Positions 9,766-18,779 of a stretch of 64,000 nucleotides of DNA are shown in pieces. How positions within the stretch are numbered: the stretch's first letter is position 1; each line of letters begins with the position of its first letter. The stretch is from positions 54,578 to 118,577 of the forward strand of contig MKRJ01000032.1 in the NCBI GenBank assembly GCA_001896885.1, given 5' to 3'. This DNA is from Rhizobiales bacterium 65-79. Lineage in GTDB: Bacteria > Pseudomonadota > Alphaproteobacteria > Rhizobiales > Rhizobiaceae. The notes under the pieces are model-generated. The model worked only from the letters and a program-made list of their open reading frames with translations. It did not search any database and was not told the DNA's origin. Both the position numbers and the translations under genes were made by a program.

Positions 9766-11136
9766 ATGTCACAAGCGATTCTCGAACTCCATGCCGACGG
9801 CCTGCCGTCACCACGGCGCCACCTCGCCATCGCCGTCCTGCTCCTGACGCTGGTGCTCGTGGTGCTCGACGGCGCTATCGCCAATATCGCGCTGCCTTCC
9901 ATCGCCGCCTCGCTGCACGCCAGCCCGAGCGATACGGTCTGGGTGGTTTCGAGCTACCAGCTCGCGGTCCTGGTGGCGCTGTTGCCCTGCGGCGTCTTCG
10001 GCGAGATGGTCGGGCCCCGGCGGGTTTTCCTCGCGGGCGTCGCGCTCTTCACCCTGGCCTCCGCGGCCTGCGCCTTTTCCGGCTCGCTCTCGATGCTGGT
10101 GGCCGCGCGCTTCGTGCAAGGGCTGGGCGGCGGTGCGATCATGGCGCTGGGCATCATGAACTTGCGGTTCTCGGTGCCGCAGCACCTCCTCGGCATGATC
10201 ATCGGCATCAACGCGATGACCATCGCCGTCGCCTCGGCTGCGGGGCCCGGCATTGCCGGCGCGATCCTCGCGGTGGCGCCCTGGCACTGGCTCTTCGCCG
10301 TCAACATCCCGCTCGGCATCGTCGTACTGGCTTCCGGAGCCGCCCTGGCCCGGACGGAGGGCGCGCCGCGCCGGCTCGACGGCAAGGCGGTGGCCGCCAA
10401 CACCCTCATGTTCGTGCTGTTCTTCCTCGGCGCCGACCGCGTCGCGCAGGACCCCCTTTCGGGCGGCCTTCTGATCGCCGGGTCGGCCGCGTGCCTCATC
10501 GGATTGATGCGGATCGAGCGCCGGAGCGCGACGCCCCTCGTGCCGACCGACCTCTTCGCCGATGCGGCGTTCCGGTCCTCCGTCATCGCCTCCGTCTGCT
10601 GCTTCACCGGGCAGATGCTGGGCCTGGTCGCCTTGCCCTTCTATCTCCAGCACAAGCTCGGCATGACGGCGACGGAAGCGGGACTCTACATGATGCCGTG
10701 GCCGGCGGCGGTGGCGCTGATCGCGCCGATCTCCGGGCGGTTGGCCGATAGGGTGAAGACGGCCTGGCTCTGCGCCGCCGGAGGCGCGTTGCTGGCCATT
10801 GGCCTCGCGACCATCGGCCTGCTGCCGGCCGATCCGCGCGGGGTCGCCTTCGTCGTCGGCACGGTGATCGCCGGCCTCGGCTTCGGCCTGTTCCAGACCC
10901 CGAACAACCGCATCCTGCTCCTGTCGGCGCCCAAGGCGCGCAGCGGCGCGGCGGGCGCCATGCAGGGCACCGCGCGGCTGACCGGCCAGACGCTGGGCGC
11001 CATCGCGATGGCGGTCATCTTCGGGGTCGTCCCGCTCGCCTCGGCGCCGGAGGTGGCGCTGGTGCTTGCCGCCGCCTTCGCCGGCCTCGCCGCCTTCGTC
11101 AGCCTCGGCCGCGCCCGTCACGAGGTAGTGGGCTGA
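9766..11136 (+). CDS. MFS exporter of the DHA2 (EmrB/QacA/SmvA-like) family
   Basis: A 456-residue membrane protein with about 13-14 hydrophobic segments. Family motifs include LDGAIANIALPSIAASL in helix 1, the motif-A-like GEMVGPRRVFLAG and motif C-like AGPGIAGAILA. DHA2 proteins are proton-driven drug exporters of the inner membrane. The ATG at 9766 is preceded by AAAGGAAAG, a good ribosome binding site; the longer frame overlaps the divergent regulator. It is likely controlled by the LysR protein. The substrate is not predictable. Confidence 0.85.
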   Translation: MSQAILELHADGLPSPRRHLAIAVLLLTLVLVVLDGAIANIALPSIAASLHASPSDTVWVVSSYQLAVLVALLPCGVFGEMVGPRRVFLAGVALFTLASAACAFSGSLSMLVAARFVQGLGGGAIMALGIMNLRFSVPQHLLGMIIGINAMTIAVASAAGPGIAGAILAVAPWHWLFAVNIPLGIVVLASGAALARTEGAPRRLDGKAVAANTLMFVLFFLGADRVAQDPLSGGLLIAGSAACLIGLMRIERRSATPLVPTDLFADAAFRSSVIASVCCFTGQMLGLVALPFYLQHKLGMTATEAGLYMMPWPAAVALIAPISGRLADRVKTAWLCAAGGALLAIGLATIGLLPADPRGVAFVVGTVIAGLGFGLFQTPNNRILLLSAPKARSGAAGAMQGTARLTGQTLGAIAMAVIFGVVPLASAPEVALVLAAAFAGLAAFVSLGRARHEVVG

Positions 11137-11186
11137 AACGGGCGATGGAGAGGGCGCCTCAGCCTTGCTGCGGACGCATGGACGCG

Positions 11187-11207
11187 AAAAAGGGCCTAGC
11201 CGGCCCT
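11187..11207 (-). terminator. Rho-independent terminator overlapping the DUF3604 stop codon
   Basis: On the minus strand AGGGCC (11202-11207) and GGCCCT (11191-11196) form a 6-bp stem with a five-base loop, followed by a run of T (11187-11190). The stop codon of the DUF3604 gene lies inside the hairpin. Confidence 0.65.
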
Positions 11208-12752
11208 GCAGAAGAACGGGCTGGTCCAGGCCCACTGGCCGTTCGACTGCCTGAGGCGCAGATAGAGGCGGTCGCCCGCGACGAGGTCGTTGAGTTCCAT
11301 GCGCCCGCGCCATTGCCACTGTCCGGGCGCGGGCAGGGGATGGAAGCGATAGGCCGGGCTGTCGATCGGGCCGAGATTGCCCGAAAGCGCGCCTTGCCGC
11401 AGGCGCTCCGCCGTGACGGCGATCCGATGGCCGTTGAATTCGGCGTGGAACTCCGCCTCGGGCGACAGCTCGACACGGGCGGCAAAGGCCTGGGTGGCCG
11501 GCGTGACGTTGTTGGGATTGGCTTGCGAGCGAAGCCGAAAGCGGATTTTGTCGCCTTCAAGCTCGATCTCTTCTTCCGGCACGGCCTCGTCGGCGCCTTC
11601 CAGCGGCGACACGATCTCGGGTCCGCGAAGGCGCGGCTCCAGCGCGAGCATGCGCCCGCCTTTCAATTCGACGGAGCCCTCCCAGTCGAAATGCCGACCA
11701 CGCGCACCCCATCCCAATTCGAGGACGAGGAGGGTTTCGAGCCGGCCGGGGTTGAGCGCGACCGGGTTCGGCGTCAGTTCCGGCGTTATGCGCGCGACGA
11801 GCCGTTCGTTGCGGATGACGTCGATGAAATCGATGAAGCTTCCGCCGATCGCCTCGACTTCGAGGGCAGGGCGCTTCGTCGGAGGGACGATGCTGCCCTG
11901 GGGCGCGTCGCCGATCGCGGCGAAGAGATGGATGCCGTCGCCGGTGAGCGCGTTCGTGCGGCGCGCGGAGATCGCATCCCAGAGCCCCGGCGGCGTGTTT
12001 TCGTGCGCATAGACCGCGGAACGGCCATGCCCGTAGGAGCCCGGATAGGCGCTGTGGTGGTCCGTATTGCCGAGCAGGCCGAAGACATGGCCGAGGCCAA
12101 GCCCGTGGCGCACCGTCGAATTGCCGTCGCTCGGCCCCATGGAATGCAGGAAGGGGCGGTCCCCCATCGAAGCCTCCGAACAGCCATGCATCGAGATCAT
12201 CTCGAGCACGGGCGAAAGCGCTTCGTCGAAGGAGTCCCAATTGATGCCGCGGGCGCCGCGGCGGTAGCCGATATGGTGCGGGAAGGCCATGGAGCGGCCC
12301 GGGTAACGTCCCCGCAACGCTGCGAGCAGCGCGGCGGGGCTGTCCGCCTTGAAAAGCTCGCGCTGGTCGAGATCGCGATAGACGATCGTGTAGTCGCCGT
12401 GCTCGAAGGAGTGGATTTCATAGCCGGGGAAGACCGTGAAGCTTCCCGCCGACGCATATCGCGCCAGCACGTCGAAATGGCCCGGCCACAGCCTTTCCAG
12501 CCGGGCGAAGCCCTCGACGTGGAAATCGACGATATGCGCGACGCTCGGATCATCCACCGGCATGTCCGGCCAGTAGGCGTGGCCGGTGACCGAGACGAAA
12601 TCGAGCTGCCGCCGCGCCCTCGCCAGCGCGTCCTCCAGCCGGCCATGGCCATAGGAAAGGCCGCAATGGTTGTGGATGTCGCCGTACCAGGCGCGGTAGC
12701 CCAGGCGGGAGGCGAGCGGCGTCAGCCGTTCGGGAAGCGCGGTGGTCGGCAT
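11196..12752 (-). CDS. DUF3604 protein, PHP-like metal-dependent hydrolase
   Basis: About 518 residues. The N-terminal part has a PHP-type metal-binding signature, GDIHNHCGLSYGHG (His27, His29), and later clusters that can also bind metal (FPGYEIHSFEHGDY, AFPHHIGYR, GNTDHHSAYPGSYGHG). These resemble the DUF3604 family, whose reaction is not established; the C-terminal 150 residues look like a beta-rich accessory domain. No signal peptide is seen. The ATG at 12752 is preferred to the TTG at 12773. A perfect palindrome lies just upstream, so it is probably controlled by the neighbouring GntR/LacI regulator together with the divergent ABC operon. Confidence 0.7.
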   Translation of the reverse strand: MPTTALPERLTPLASRLGYRAWYGDIHNHCGLSYGHGRLEDALARARRQLDFVSVTGHAYWPDMPVDDPSVAHIVDFHVEGFARLERLWPGHFDVLARYASAGSFTVFPGYEIHSFEHGDYTIVYRDLDQRELFKADSPAALLAALRGRYPGRSMAFPHHIGYRRGARGINWDSFDEALSPVLEMISMHGCSEASMGDRPFLHSMGPSDGNSTVRHGLGLGHVFGLLGNTDHHSAYPGSYGHGRSAVYAHENTPPGLWDAISARRTNALTGDGIHLFAAIGDAPQGSIVPPTKRPALEVEAIGGSFIDFIDVIRNERLVARITPELTPNPVALNPGRLETLLVLELGWGARGRHFDWEGSVELKGGRMLALEPRLRGPEIVSPLEGADEAVPEEEIELEGDKIRFRLRSQANPNNVTPATQAFAARVELSPEAEFHAEFNGHRIAVTAERLRQGALSGNLGPIDSPAYRFHPLPAPGQWQWRGRMELNDLVAGDRLYLRLRQSNGQWAWTSPFFCRAG

Positions 12753-12771
12753 CGGGCCCTCGGATACATAC

Positions 12772-12786
12772 AATACAATTTGTATT
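12772..12786. promoter_or_regulatory. Palindromic operator before the DUF3604 gene
   Basis: AATACAATTTGTATT is a perfect inverted repeat (AATACAA, one T, TTGTATT). It lies 20 bases upstream of the DUF3604 start, in the short gap after the regulator gene. AT-rich TTGTA palindromes of this form are typical of AraR-like GntR/LacI regulators, so binding by the adjacent regulator is likely but inferred. Confidence 0.65.
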
Positions 12787-12841
12787 TAGATGCAGGCGAG
12801 GGGTGCTGGCAACCGGATTCGGTTTCGCACCGACGGAAATG

Positions 12842-13939
12842 TCAGTGCGGGGCGGCCGTGCTGCCGCGGATCGTTTCGCTGCACGGCAGATAGACGATCT
12901 GGGGCGGCGTGGCGGGCGCGGCGAGGCGGTTGCGAATGGTCGACATCAGCTGTTCCGCGGCGTCCCGGTGCGAACTCCCGGCCATCGTGAAGCGATCGAG
13001 ATGCTCGGCGCCGACGTCGCGATGTCCCAATATGTAGACGCTGAGCGCTTCCGGCACCGGAATGCCAAGTTTGCCGAGCGCCTGCGCGACGCCGAACGTG
13101 TCGGATATGCCGACCAGAACGACCGCCGTGAAGGGCAGCATGCCGTCGGACCGCCTAAGCCCCGCCAGCGCTTCCTTCAGCGCGTCGCCGACATTCTGGC
13201 TCGGATGCACCACGTTCTTCAGCGGGACCGGGGCGTGAAGTCGAAGATCGCGGCGGTCCCGCGCGGCCCTTTCGAAGGCGCGCCGGACGCTCAGGATCGG
13301 CTGCGCCATCGTATCGAGCGAGACCAGCCCGATCTCCCGGTGCCCCAGCCCTTCGAGATGCTTCAGCGCCAGTTGCAGCGCGTCCTCCCAGTCCGTACCG
13401 ACGCGGTCGATGTCGACCCCGGAGAGGGTATGGCCGTCCACGGTGAGCGCGGTCGCCTTCTCCTGAAGGAGTTGCAGCAGCCGGACCGGGATGTTTTCGT
13501 AGTGGGACTGCAGGATCGCGGCGTCGAAGCGCGGCAGCGAGCCGAGGATATCAAGCAGGTGCCCCGTATTGTGGTATGACATCTGCACGACCTTGCTGCC
13601 GCCGGCTGCCATCTCCTCGACGATGTGGTTCTGAACGAGCACGCAGCGCTGGTTCATGCTGGCGTTGGAGAGGATGAGCAGGCTGTCGAGGACCTTGCCG
13701 GCGCGGGCGAGCGCGCCTTGCGCCATGGCGCCGGAGCGCGTGACGAAGGTGCCGCGCCCGACCTGCGAGGAAACCAGCCCTTCCGCCACAAGGGAGCCGA
13801 AGGCGCGCTGCACCGCCGCCTGGCTCACATGGAAGCTGCGCATCAGCTCCCGGACGGTCGGCAGGCGTGCCCCGTCTTCCAGCCCGTCGATGAGATCGTA
13901 GAGCGACCTGAGAACCAGGTCGGACGAAGATTTTCTCAC
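12842..13939 (-). CDS. AraR-like regulator: GntR winged helix fused to a LacI-type sensor domain
   Basis: About 365 residues from the GTG at 13939; in-frame ATG starts up to 14074 are possible but add a stretch with no domain. The N-terminal GntR helix-turn-helix (LPTVRELMRSFHVSQAAVQRA, then GRGTFVTRSG) is followed by a periplasmic-binding-protein-like domain (GHREIGLVSLD, SVYILGHRDVG). This architecture matches AraR-type sugar-responsive repressors. A GGGAAG sequence precedes the GTG. It lies between the DUF3604 gene and the divergent ABC/glucokinase operon, with palindromes on both sides, so it probably represses both in the absence of a sugar-like inducer. Confidence 0.8.
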   Translation of the reverse strand: MRKSSSDLVLRSLYDLIDGLEDGARLPTVRELMRSFHVSQAAVQRAFGSLVAEGLVSSQVGRGTFVTRSGAMAQGALARAGKVLDSLLILSNASMNQRCVLVQNHIVEEMAAGGSKVVQMSYHNTGHLLDILGSLPRFDAAILQSHYENIPVRLLQLLQEKATALTVDGHTLSGVDIDRVGTDWEDALQLALKHLEGLGHREIGLVSLDTMAQPILSVRRAFERAARDRRDLRLHAPVPLKNVVHPSQNVGDALKEALAGLRRSDGMLPFTAVVLVGISDTFGVAQALGKLGIPVPEALSVYILGHRDVGAEHLDRFTMAGSSHRDAAEQLMSTIRNRLAAPATPPQIVYLPCSETIRGSTAAPH

Positions 13940-14100
13940 TTGCCGGCTTCCCTTTCTGCCGGTCGGTCCCAAAGGACGCGGATACATTGCAAAACGCGAT
14001 CGTGCAATCGCCGGAAGCAGGCCGATCCACCGGCCCGTTCCGGCTTCAGACCGTCTCATATCACAGTTTTCCACCTCGTGAACGCGGATTGTATCGATTA

Positions 14101-14115
14101 GGTATAATTTGCATC
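14101..14115. promoter_or_regulatory. Possible second, weaker operator of the GntR/LacI regulator
   Basis: GGTATAATTTGCATC aligns with the perfect palindrome at 12772-12786 at 10 of 15 positions, sharing the central TATAATTTG-like core. It lies between the regulator and the divergent ABC operon, where an operator is expected. A TTGTAT half-site (14089-14094) is nearby. The match is imperfect. Confidence 0.35.
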
Positions 14116-14203
14116 TTTACAATGTGCCGGATCGAAATAAGATCGCCGGCAACGGGATGAGGATCGAACGAAGTTGGCGCGGATCGAAGGTGGAGCATCG
14201 ACG

Positions 14204-14995
14204 ATGTCGAGAACCGGCCCGGAGCGGGCTTCGTCCGCCGCCGGCGCGGCGCCGATGATCGATATTCGTCACGTCCGCAAGCAGTTCGACGTCCGCGGCG
14301 GCGGAGAGGCCCTGGTGCTGGACGACATCAACCTGTCGATCGCGGCCAACCAGTTCCTGTCCATCGTCGGCCGCAGCGGTTGCGGCAAGACCACCCTCCT
14401 CAACATTATCGCGGGACTCGATGCGGCGAGCGGCGGCGAGGTGCTCATTGCCGGCCGGCGTGTCGTCGGGCCGGGGCAGGGGCAGGGCATGGTGTTCCAG
14501 CAGCATGCGCTCTTTCCCTGGCTGACCGCGCTGGAGAACGTCGTCTTCGGCGCCCGCAGCCTGCCGCTTGCGAAGGCGGAAAAGATCGACCGGGCACGCG
14601 AATTGCTGCAACTCGTCGGTCTGGAGGCGTCGGCCGGGAAATATCCGCGCGAGATGTCCGGCGGCATGCAGCAGCGCATCGCCATCGCACGCGCCCTGGC
14701 GCTCGATCCGGACATCCTGCTCATGGACGAGCCGTTCGGGGCGCTCGACGAACTGACGCGCATCGAGATGCAGCAGGAGCTGCTGCGGATTTGGGAGGCG
14801 CGCCGCAAGACCGTGGTCTTCATCACGCACTCGATCGGCGAGGCGCTCACCCTCTCCGACCGCGTCATCCTGCTCGCGCCGCATCCGGGCCGGGTCGCGC
14901 GCGACATCGCGATCGACCTGCCGAGGCCGCGCTCCCGGACGGACCGGCGCTTCAACGAATTCTACGAGCAGATCTGGAGCGGGCTTTCCTCATGA
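14204..14995 (+). CDS. NitT/TauT (SsuB/TauB-like) ABC importer ATPase, system 1
   Basis: A 263-residue ABC ATPase. It has Walker A GRSGCGKTT (about 56-64), a Q-loop (MVFQQHALFPWLT), the signature SGGMQQR, Walker B ILLMDEP and the switch His in FITHSIGEA. The sequence type (LFPWLTALENVVFG, HPGRVARDI) is that of the nitrate/sulfonate/taurine branch. The ATG at 14204 has GGAG eight bases upstream. It is the first gene of an operon and overlaps the next gene by 4 bases. Confidence 0.9.
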   Translation: MSRTGPERASSAAGAAPMIDIRHVRKQFDVRGGGEALVLDDINLSIAANQFLSIVGRSGCGKTTLLNIIAGLDAASGGEVLIAGRRVVGPGQGQGMVFQQHALFPWLTALENVVFGARSLPLAKAEKIDRARELLQLVGLEASAGKYPREMSGGMQQRIAIARALALDPDILLMDEPFGALDELTRIEMQQELLRIWEARRKTVVFITHSIGEALTLSDRVILLAPHPGRVARDIAIDLPRPRSRTDRRFNEFYEQIWSGLSS

Positions 14996-15783
14996 GGCAG
15001 CAGCTCATCCAGGCGCTGGTCGCCCTTCTCCTGATCGCGGCGATCCTGCTCGGCGTCGAGTTCGGCGTGCGAGAGGGGTACCTCAAGGCCTACGAATTTC
15101 CGCCGGCAAGCCGGATCGCGCAGGGTTTCGTCGAATTGACGACCGTGGGCTTCCCGACGGGCGTGACCATCTGGACGCATACCTTCGTGACCGTCATGCG
15201 CATCCTGAAGGGCTACGTGGCCGCTATCGTCATCGCCGTGCCGCTCGGTCTTCTGATCGGTGCCGTGCCCGTCCTCGACAAGATGACGGCGCCGCTCATC
15301 GTCTTCTTCCGCTCTGTCGCCACGCTCAGCCTCCTGCCGCTCGCCATCGTCTGGTTCGGCGCGGGCGAGCTCACCAAGGTGATCCTGATCGGCTATGGCT
15401 GCTTCTGGGTGATGCTCTCCAACGTCATCGCCGGCGTCAAATATGTCGACCCGGCGCTCATCCGAGCCGCCCGTTCCTTCAGGGTGAGCGGCTGGACGCT
15501 CTATCGCGAGGTGGTGCTCCCGGCGGCGCTGCCGCGCATGTTCGCGGGGGCGCGCGTCGCGCTCGGCGTGGGCTTCATGGTCATCGTCGGGGCGGAGATG
15601 ATCGGCACCATCCAGGGGTTGGGCGCGCTGATCATGGAGGCGCGCAGCTTCTACCGGAGCGAGATCACCGTCATCGGCATGCTGGTCATCGGCGTCCTCG
15701 GCTTCCTGATCTCCAGCGGCCTAGCCGCATTCGAAAGGCTGCTGCTTCCGTGGGGCGGCGGGTCGAGCGAGGCATCGCGATGA
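14992..15783 (+). CDS. NitT/TauT-type ABC permease, first of a pair, system 1
   Basis: A 263-residue permease with about six membrane helices. The EAA-type loop that docks the ATPase is visible (VDPALIRAARSFRVSGWTLY then VVLPAALPRMFAGARVALG), as in SsuC/TauC. It overlaps both neighbours by 4 bases. Classical SsuABC and TauABC systems have one permease gene; here a second, different permease follows, so the channel is probably a heterodimer. Confidence 0.88.
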   Translation: MRQQLIQALVALLLIAAILLGVEFGVREGYLKAYEFPPASRIAQGFVELTTVGFPTGVTIWTHTFVTVMRILKGYVAAIVIAVPLGLLIGAVPVLDKMTAPLIVFFRSVATLSLLPLAIVWFGAGELTKVILIGYGCFWVMLSNVIAGVKYVDPALIRAARSFRVSGWTLYREVVLPAALPRMFAGARVALGVGFMVIVGAEMIGTIQGLGALIMEARSFYRSEITVIGMLVIGVLGFLISSGLAAFERLLLPWGGGSSEASR

Positions 15784-16550
15784 GAAGCGGCTCGCGCATG
15801 GGCGACGCGATGTGGGGACTGGCGGGAATCCTTATCGTGCTGGCGGCCTGGGAGCTCGCCACGCGTCTCGGCGCCATCGATCCGACCATCTTCCCGGGCC
15901 CGATCGCGGCGATCCGTTCGGCCGCGCAACGCCTGCCGGCGAGCGTCTTCCTCGACAACATGGCGTGGAGCCTGTTCCGGGTGGTGGGCGGCTTCATCCT
16001 GGGCGCGGTGGCCGGCACGGTGATCGGCTTCGCCGCCGGCTGGTATCGCGGCTTCGGCTATTTCGCCCGTCCCCTGATCGAATTGCTGCGGCCGATCCCG
16101 CCGCTCGCCTGGATCCCGCTCGCCATCATCTGGTTCGGACTGGGCGAGCCCTCGAAATTCTTCATCGTCTTCCTCGGCGCCTTCTTTCCCATCGTCACGT
16201 CGGCCTATCACGGGATCACCCATGTCGATCCTTCGCTGATCCGGGCCTCGCGCAGCTTCGGCCTGAAGGGCCTCGGCATGCTCTTCCATGTCGGCATCCC
16301 CGCCTCCGCGCCCGATCTCGCGACGGGACTGCGCATAGGCTGGGGGCTGAGCTTCGGCGTGCTCGTCGCAGCCGAACTGATCGCAGCCAATCGCGGGCTC
16401 GGCTTCATGATCATGAACGAAAGGACCAGCGGCGGCTCGGTCAGCGTGATCATCGTCGGCATCCTGCTCATCGGACTTCTCAACCTCGTAACCGACGCCG
16501 CGCTCGCGGCCTTTATCCGGCGATGGATCGGACGCTGGCACGGCGGCTGA
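15780..16550 (+). CDS. NitT/TauT-type ABC permease, second of a pair, system 1
   Basis: A 256-residue permease with about six helices. Its docking loop reads VDPSLIRASRSFGLKG followed by PASAPDLATGLRIGWGLSFG. It is clearly related to, but different from, the permease before it. The ATG at 15780 overlaps the previous stop (ATGA). A 59-base gap then leads to the binding-protein gene. Confidence 0.88.
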   Translation: MRSGSRMGDAMWGLAGILIVLAAWELATRLGAIDPTIFPGPIAAIRSAAQRLPASVFLDNMAWSLFRVVGGFILGAVAGTVIGFAAGWYRGFGYFARPLIELLRPIPPLAWIPLAIIWFGLGEPSKFFIVFLGAFFPIVTSAYHGITHVDPSLIRASRSFGLKGLGMLFHVGIPASAPDLATGLRIGWGLSFGVLVAAELIAANRGLGFMIMNERTSGGSVSVIIVGILLIGLLNLVTDAALAAFIRRWIGRWHGG

Positions 16551-16609
16551 GAAGCCGCCGGGGAAATCAGGCAATCGATCAGCGATCACAACAGGGAAAG
16601 GAATGGGAG

Positions 16610-17665
16610 ATGATCGGAAATATCATACGCAGGCACTTCATCGGCCTCGCCGCGGGCGCCATGGCGGCGGCGCTGACGGGAACATCGGCCTATGCGGCCG
16701 ACAAGCCGGAGACGGATTCGCTGTCGATCAGCATCGGGCCGGACCTTCCGTTCCTCGTCCACATCGTGGCCAAGGAAAAGGGCTGGTTCGCGGATGCCGG
16801 CTTCAAGAACGTGGAATTCAAGCAGTTCAGTTCGGGCAACCTCGCCGGCGAGGCGCTGCTGGCCGACCAGATCCAGCTCTGGACGCCGGGCAATCTGCCG
16901 CCGGTGGCGATGGTGCATAACGGCATTCCGATCGTCATCCTCGGCTCGAACGCCGTCAGCCACGGCCTCGAGAAGCTCGTCGTGCGCAAGGACGCCAAGA
17001 TCGAGAAGCCGGAGGACCTCTACAAGATCAAGATCGGCCTGCTGGTCAGTTCGACCTCCGGCGCCATGCTCGGCAACCTCGCCAAGAAATACGACCTCGA
17101 TCCCGCCAAGCTGAAGGCGGTCAACCTGGCGCCGCCGGAGGGCCTTGCCGCGCTCAAGAACAACGAGGTCCAGGGGATCATCTACTGGGAGCCGTTCCCG
17201 TATCAAGCGCTGCAGAACCCGGAGATGGAACTGCTGCATACCGGCACCAAGAGCTATTTCCCCCAGAACAAGGGCGAGGACGTGCAGATCTCCAACAATC
17301 GCACCGTCTGGGTCGCCTCGCAGGACTGGGTCAGGAAGAATCCGATCGCGACCAAGGCGCTGGTCGGCGTGCTCCTGAAGACGCAGGCCTGGGTGAGCGA
17401 TCCGGCGCACCAGCAGGAGGCGCTCAAGATATTCTCGGACTACGAGAAGCAGCCCGTCGAGATGAACAAGGCGATCCTCTCGAACTACGCGTTCGACCCG
17501 AAATTCGACAAGGCCTATGTCGACGACATGAAGGCGATGGAGGCCTTCCTGAAGAGCACGAACCGCATCCCGAGCGAGGGCGACCCGCTGGACTACAGCT
17601 ATTCGGGGCCGATGAAGGCGATCGACCCGTCGCTCGTGGAAATCGACGGCAAGTGGAAGCCGTGA
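16610..17665 (+). CDS. NitT/TauT-type periplasmic substrate-binding protein, system 1
   Basis: A 351-residue exported protein. A Sec-type signal peptide (basic IIRRHF, then an alanine-rich core, cleavage near SAYAAD) precedes a SsuA/TauA-like domain (GPDLPFLVHIVAKEKGWFADAGF, WTPGNLPPVAMVHNGIPIVILG, VQGIIYWEPFPYQAL). It would capture the substrate for the two permeases upstream. The class suggests a small anionic or sulfonate-like ligand, but the operon also carries sugar enzymes, so the ligand is uncertain. A strong hairpin follows the stop codon. Confidence 0.88.
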   Translation: MIGNIIRRHFIGLAAGAMAAALTGTSAYAADKPETDSLSISIGPDLPFLVHIVAKEKGWFADAGFKNVEFKQFSSGNLAGEALLADQIQLWTPGNLPPVAMVHNGIPIVILGSNAVSHGLEKLVVRKDAKIEKPEDLYKIKIGLLVSSTSGAMLGNLAKKYDLDPAKLKAVNLAPPEGLAALKNNEVQGIIYWEPFPYQALQNPEMELLHTGTKSYFPQNKGEDVQISNNRTVWVASQDWVRKNPIATKALVGVLLKTQAWVSDPAHQQEALKIFSDYEKQPVEMNKAILSNYAFDPKFDKAYVDDMKAMEAFLKSTNRIPSEGDPLDYSYSGPMKAIDPSLVEIDGKWKP

Positions 17666-17671
17666 CAATCC

Positions 17672-17696
17672 GGGCGCCCGCGCAGGCGGGCGTCCC
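17672..17696 (+). terminator. Intercistronic hairpin after the binding-protein gene
   Basis: CGCCCGC (17675-17681) and GCGGGCG (17686-17692) form a 7-bp stem with loop GCAG; outer GGG and CCC can extend it past one unpaired T. There is no T-run, so it is more likely an mRNA-stabilising or attenuating hairpin that keeps binding-protein expression high than a full terminator. Confidence 0.55.
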
Positions 17697-17711
17697 CGCA
17701 GCGGAGTCAGA

Positions 17712-18779
17712 ATGATGGCGGGAAAAGACGCCGCGCCGATTGCCGTGGCGGTGATCGGCAGTGGCTTCATCGCCGATTACCACGTGAACGGCATCCGCGC
17801 CGCCGGTGGCGCGGAGGTCGCGGCGCTGGTCTCGCGCAGCGCCGCGAACGCTGCGCGCCGATCGGCGGAACTCGGTGTTCCCCGATGGGAGACGGACTAT
17901 CGGCGGGTGCTGGCCGACTCCGCCATCCATGCCGTGGTGGTCGCCACGCCCGACGACACCCATGCGGCGGTCGCCATCGACGCGCTCGCGGCGGGAAAGG
18001 CGGTGCTCCTGCAGAAGCCGATGGCGCTCGACGCGGCCGAGTGCCGGGCGATCCTCGCCGCCGGGAAGGCGTCGGCCGCTCCGCTTACCGTCAGCTTCAT
18101 GCATCGCTATTTCCCGGAAGTCGGCTGGCTGAAGCAGGTGCTTGCCGAAGGAAGCCTCGGACCGATCCATATGGTCCGCATGCGCAATGCGACCCCGGGC
18201 GCCGACTGGAACGACTGGTTCTACACCGCCGATCATGTTGCCGGCGGTGTCGTCATGCAGCTTGGGGTGCACGGCATCGACCTGATCCGGCATCTCTTCG
18301 GGCCGATCTCGGAGGTTTCGGCTTGGATGACGACCGCACGGCCGGAACGACGGCTCAAGGACGGTCGTCTGGTGCGCTCACGGCTGGAGGACAATGTGCT
18401 CGCTACCTACCGGCTGCCGGGCGGCGCCATGGCCGCGCATGAAATGAGCTACACCGAAGTGCGGGGCTGCGACCGCTTCCGGCTCGAAGTCTATGGCGAA
18501 AAGGGCACGGCGTGGCTGCGGACCGAGCGCGGCGCGGCGGCGCTCTATGCCCCCGCTACGACAGGCCGGGAGGAATGGGTGACGCCGAAGCTTCCCAGTG
18601 AACCGTTCGGCGCGGGGCATCACCGCCACTGGCTCTCGATCGTCAGGGGGGAGTCGCCGCGCGACGACACGCCGGAGGCCGGCCTCGCCTCGATCGAGGT
18701 GGCGGAAGCCATCTACCGCGCGGCCGGCTCCGGCTGCCGCGAGAATCCGTCAGGCCTGAACGGGGAGGGGCGGCCATGA
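17712..18779 (+). CDS. Gfo/Idh/MocA-family oxidoreductase (first of two)
   Basis: A 355-residue NAD(P)-dependent oxidoreductase. The Rossmann motif is near the N terminus (VAVIGSGFIADYHVNGIRAAG), and the C-terminal alpha/beta domain carries DHVAGGVVMQLGVHGIDLIRHLFG. The family oxidises sugars, inositols and related polyols. The usual EKP motif reads QKP here (VLLQKPMALD), a substitution of a normally conserved acidic residue. GGAG precedes the ATG. It overlaps the next gene by 4 bases, so it belongs to the ABC operon. The substrate is unknown. Confidence 0.85.
   Translation: MMAGKDAAPIAVAVIGSGFIADYHVNGIRAAGGAEVAALVSRSAANAARRSAELGVPRWETDYRRVLADSAIHAVVVATPDDTHAAVAIDALAAGKAVLLQKPMALDAAECRAILAAGKASAAPLTVSFMHRYFPEVGWLKQVLAEGSLGPIHMVRMRNATPGADWNDWFYTADHVAGGVVMQLGVHGIDLIRHLFGPISEVSAWMTTARPERRLKDGRLVRSRLEDNVLATYRLPGGAMAAHEMSYTEVRGCDRFRLEVYGEKGTAWLRTERGAAALYAPATTGREEWVTPKLPSEPFGAGHHRHWLSIVRGESPRDDTPEAGLASIEVAEAIYRAAGSGCRENPSGLNGEGRP

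Noticed and set aside
9808..11319. Minus-strand 503-codon frame opposite the MFS gene
   Set aside because: Composition is shadow-like, and the plus-strand gene has clear DHA2 motifs.
14088..14123. ATTGTA and TACAAT as a long inverted operator before the ABC operon
   Set aside because: The arms are only six bases and about 24 bases apart; the 15-bp alignment at 14101-14115 is a better candidate.
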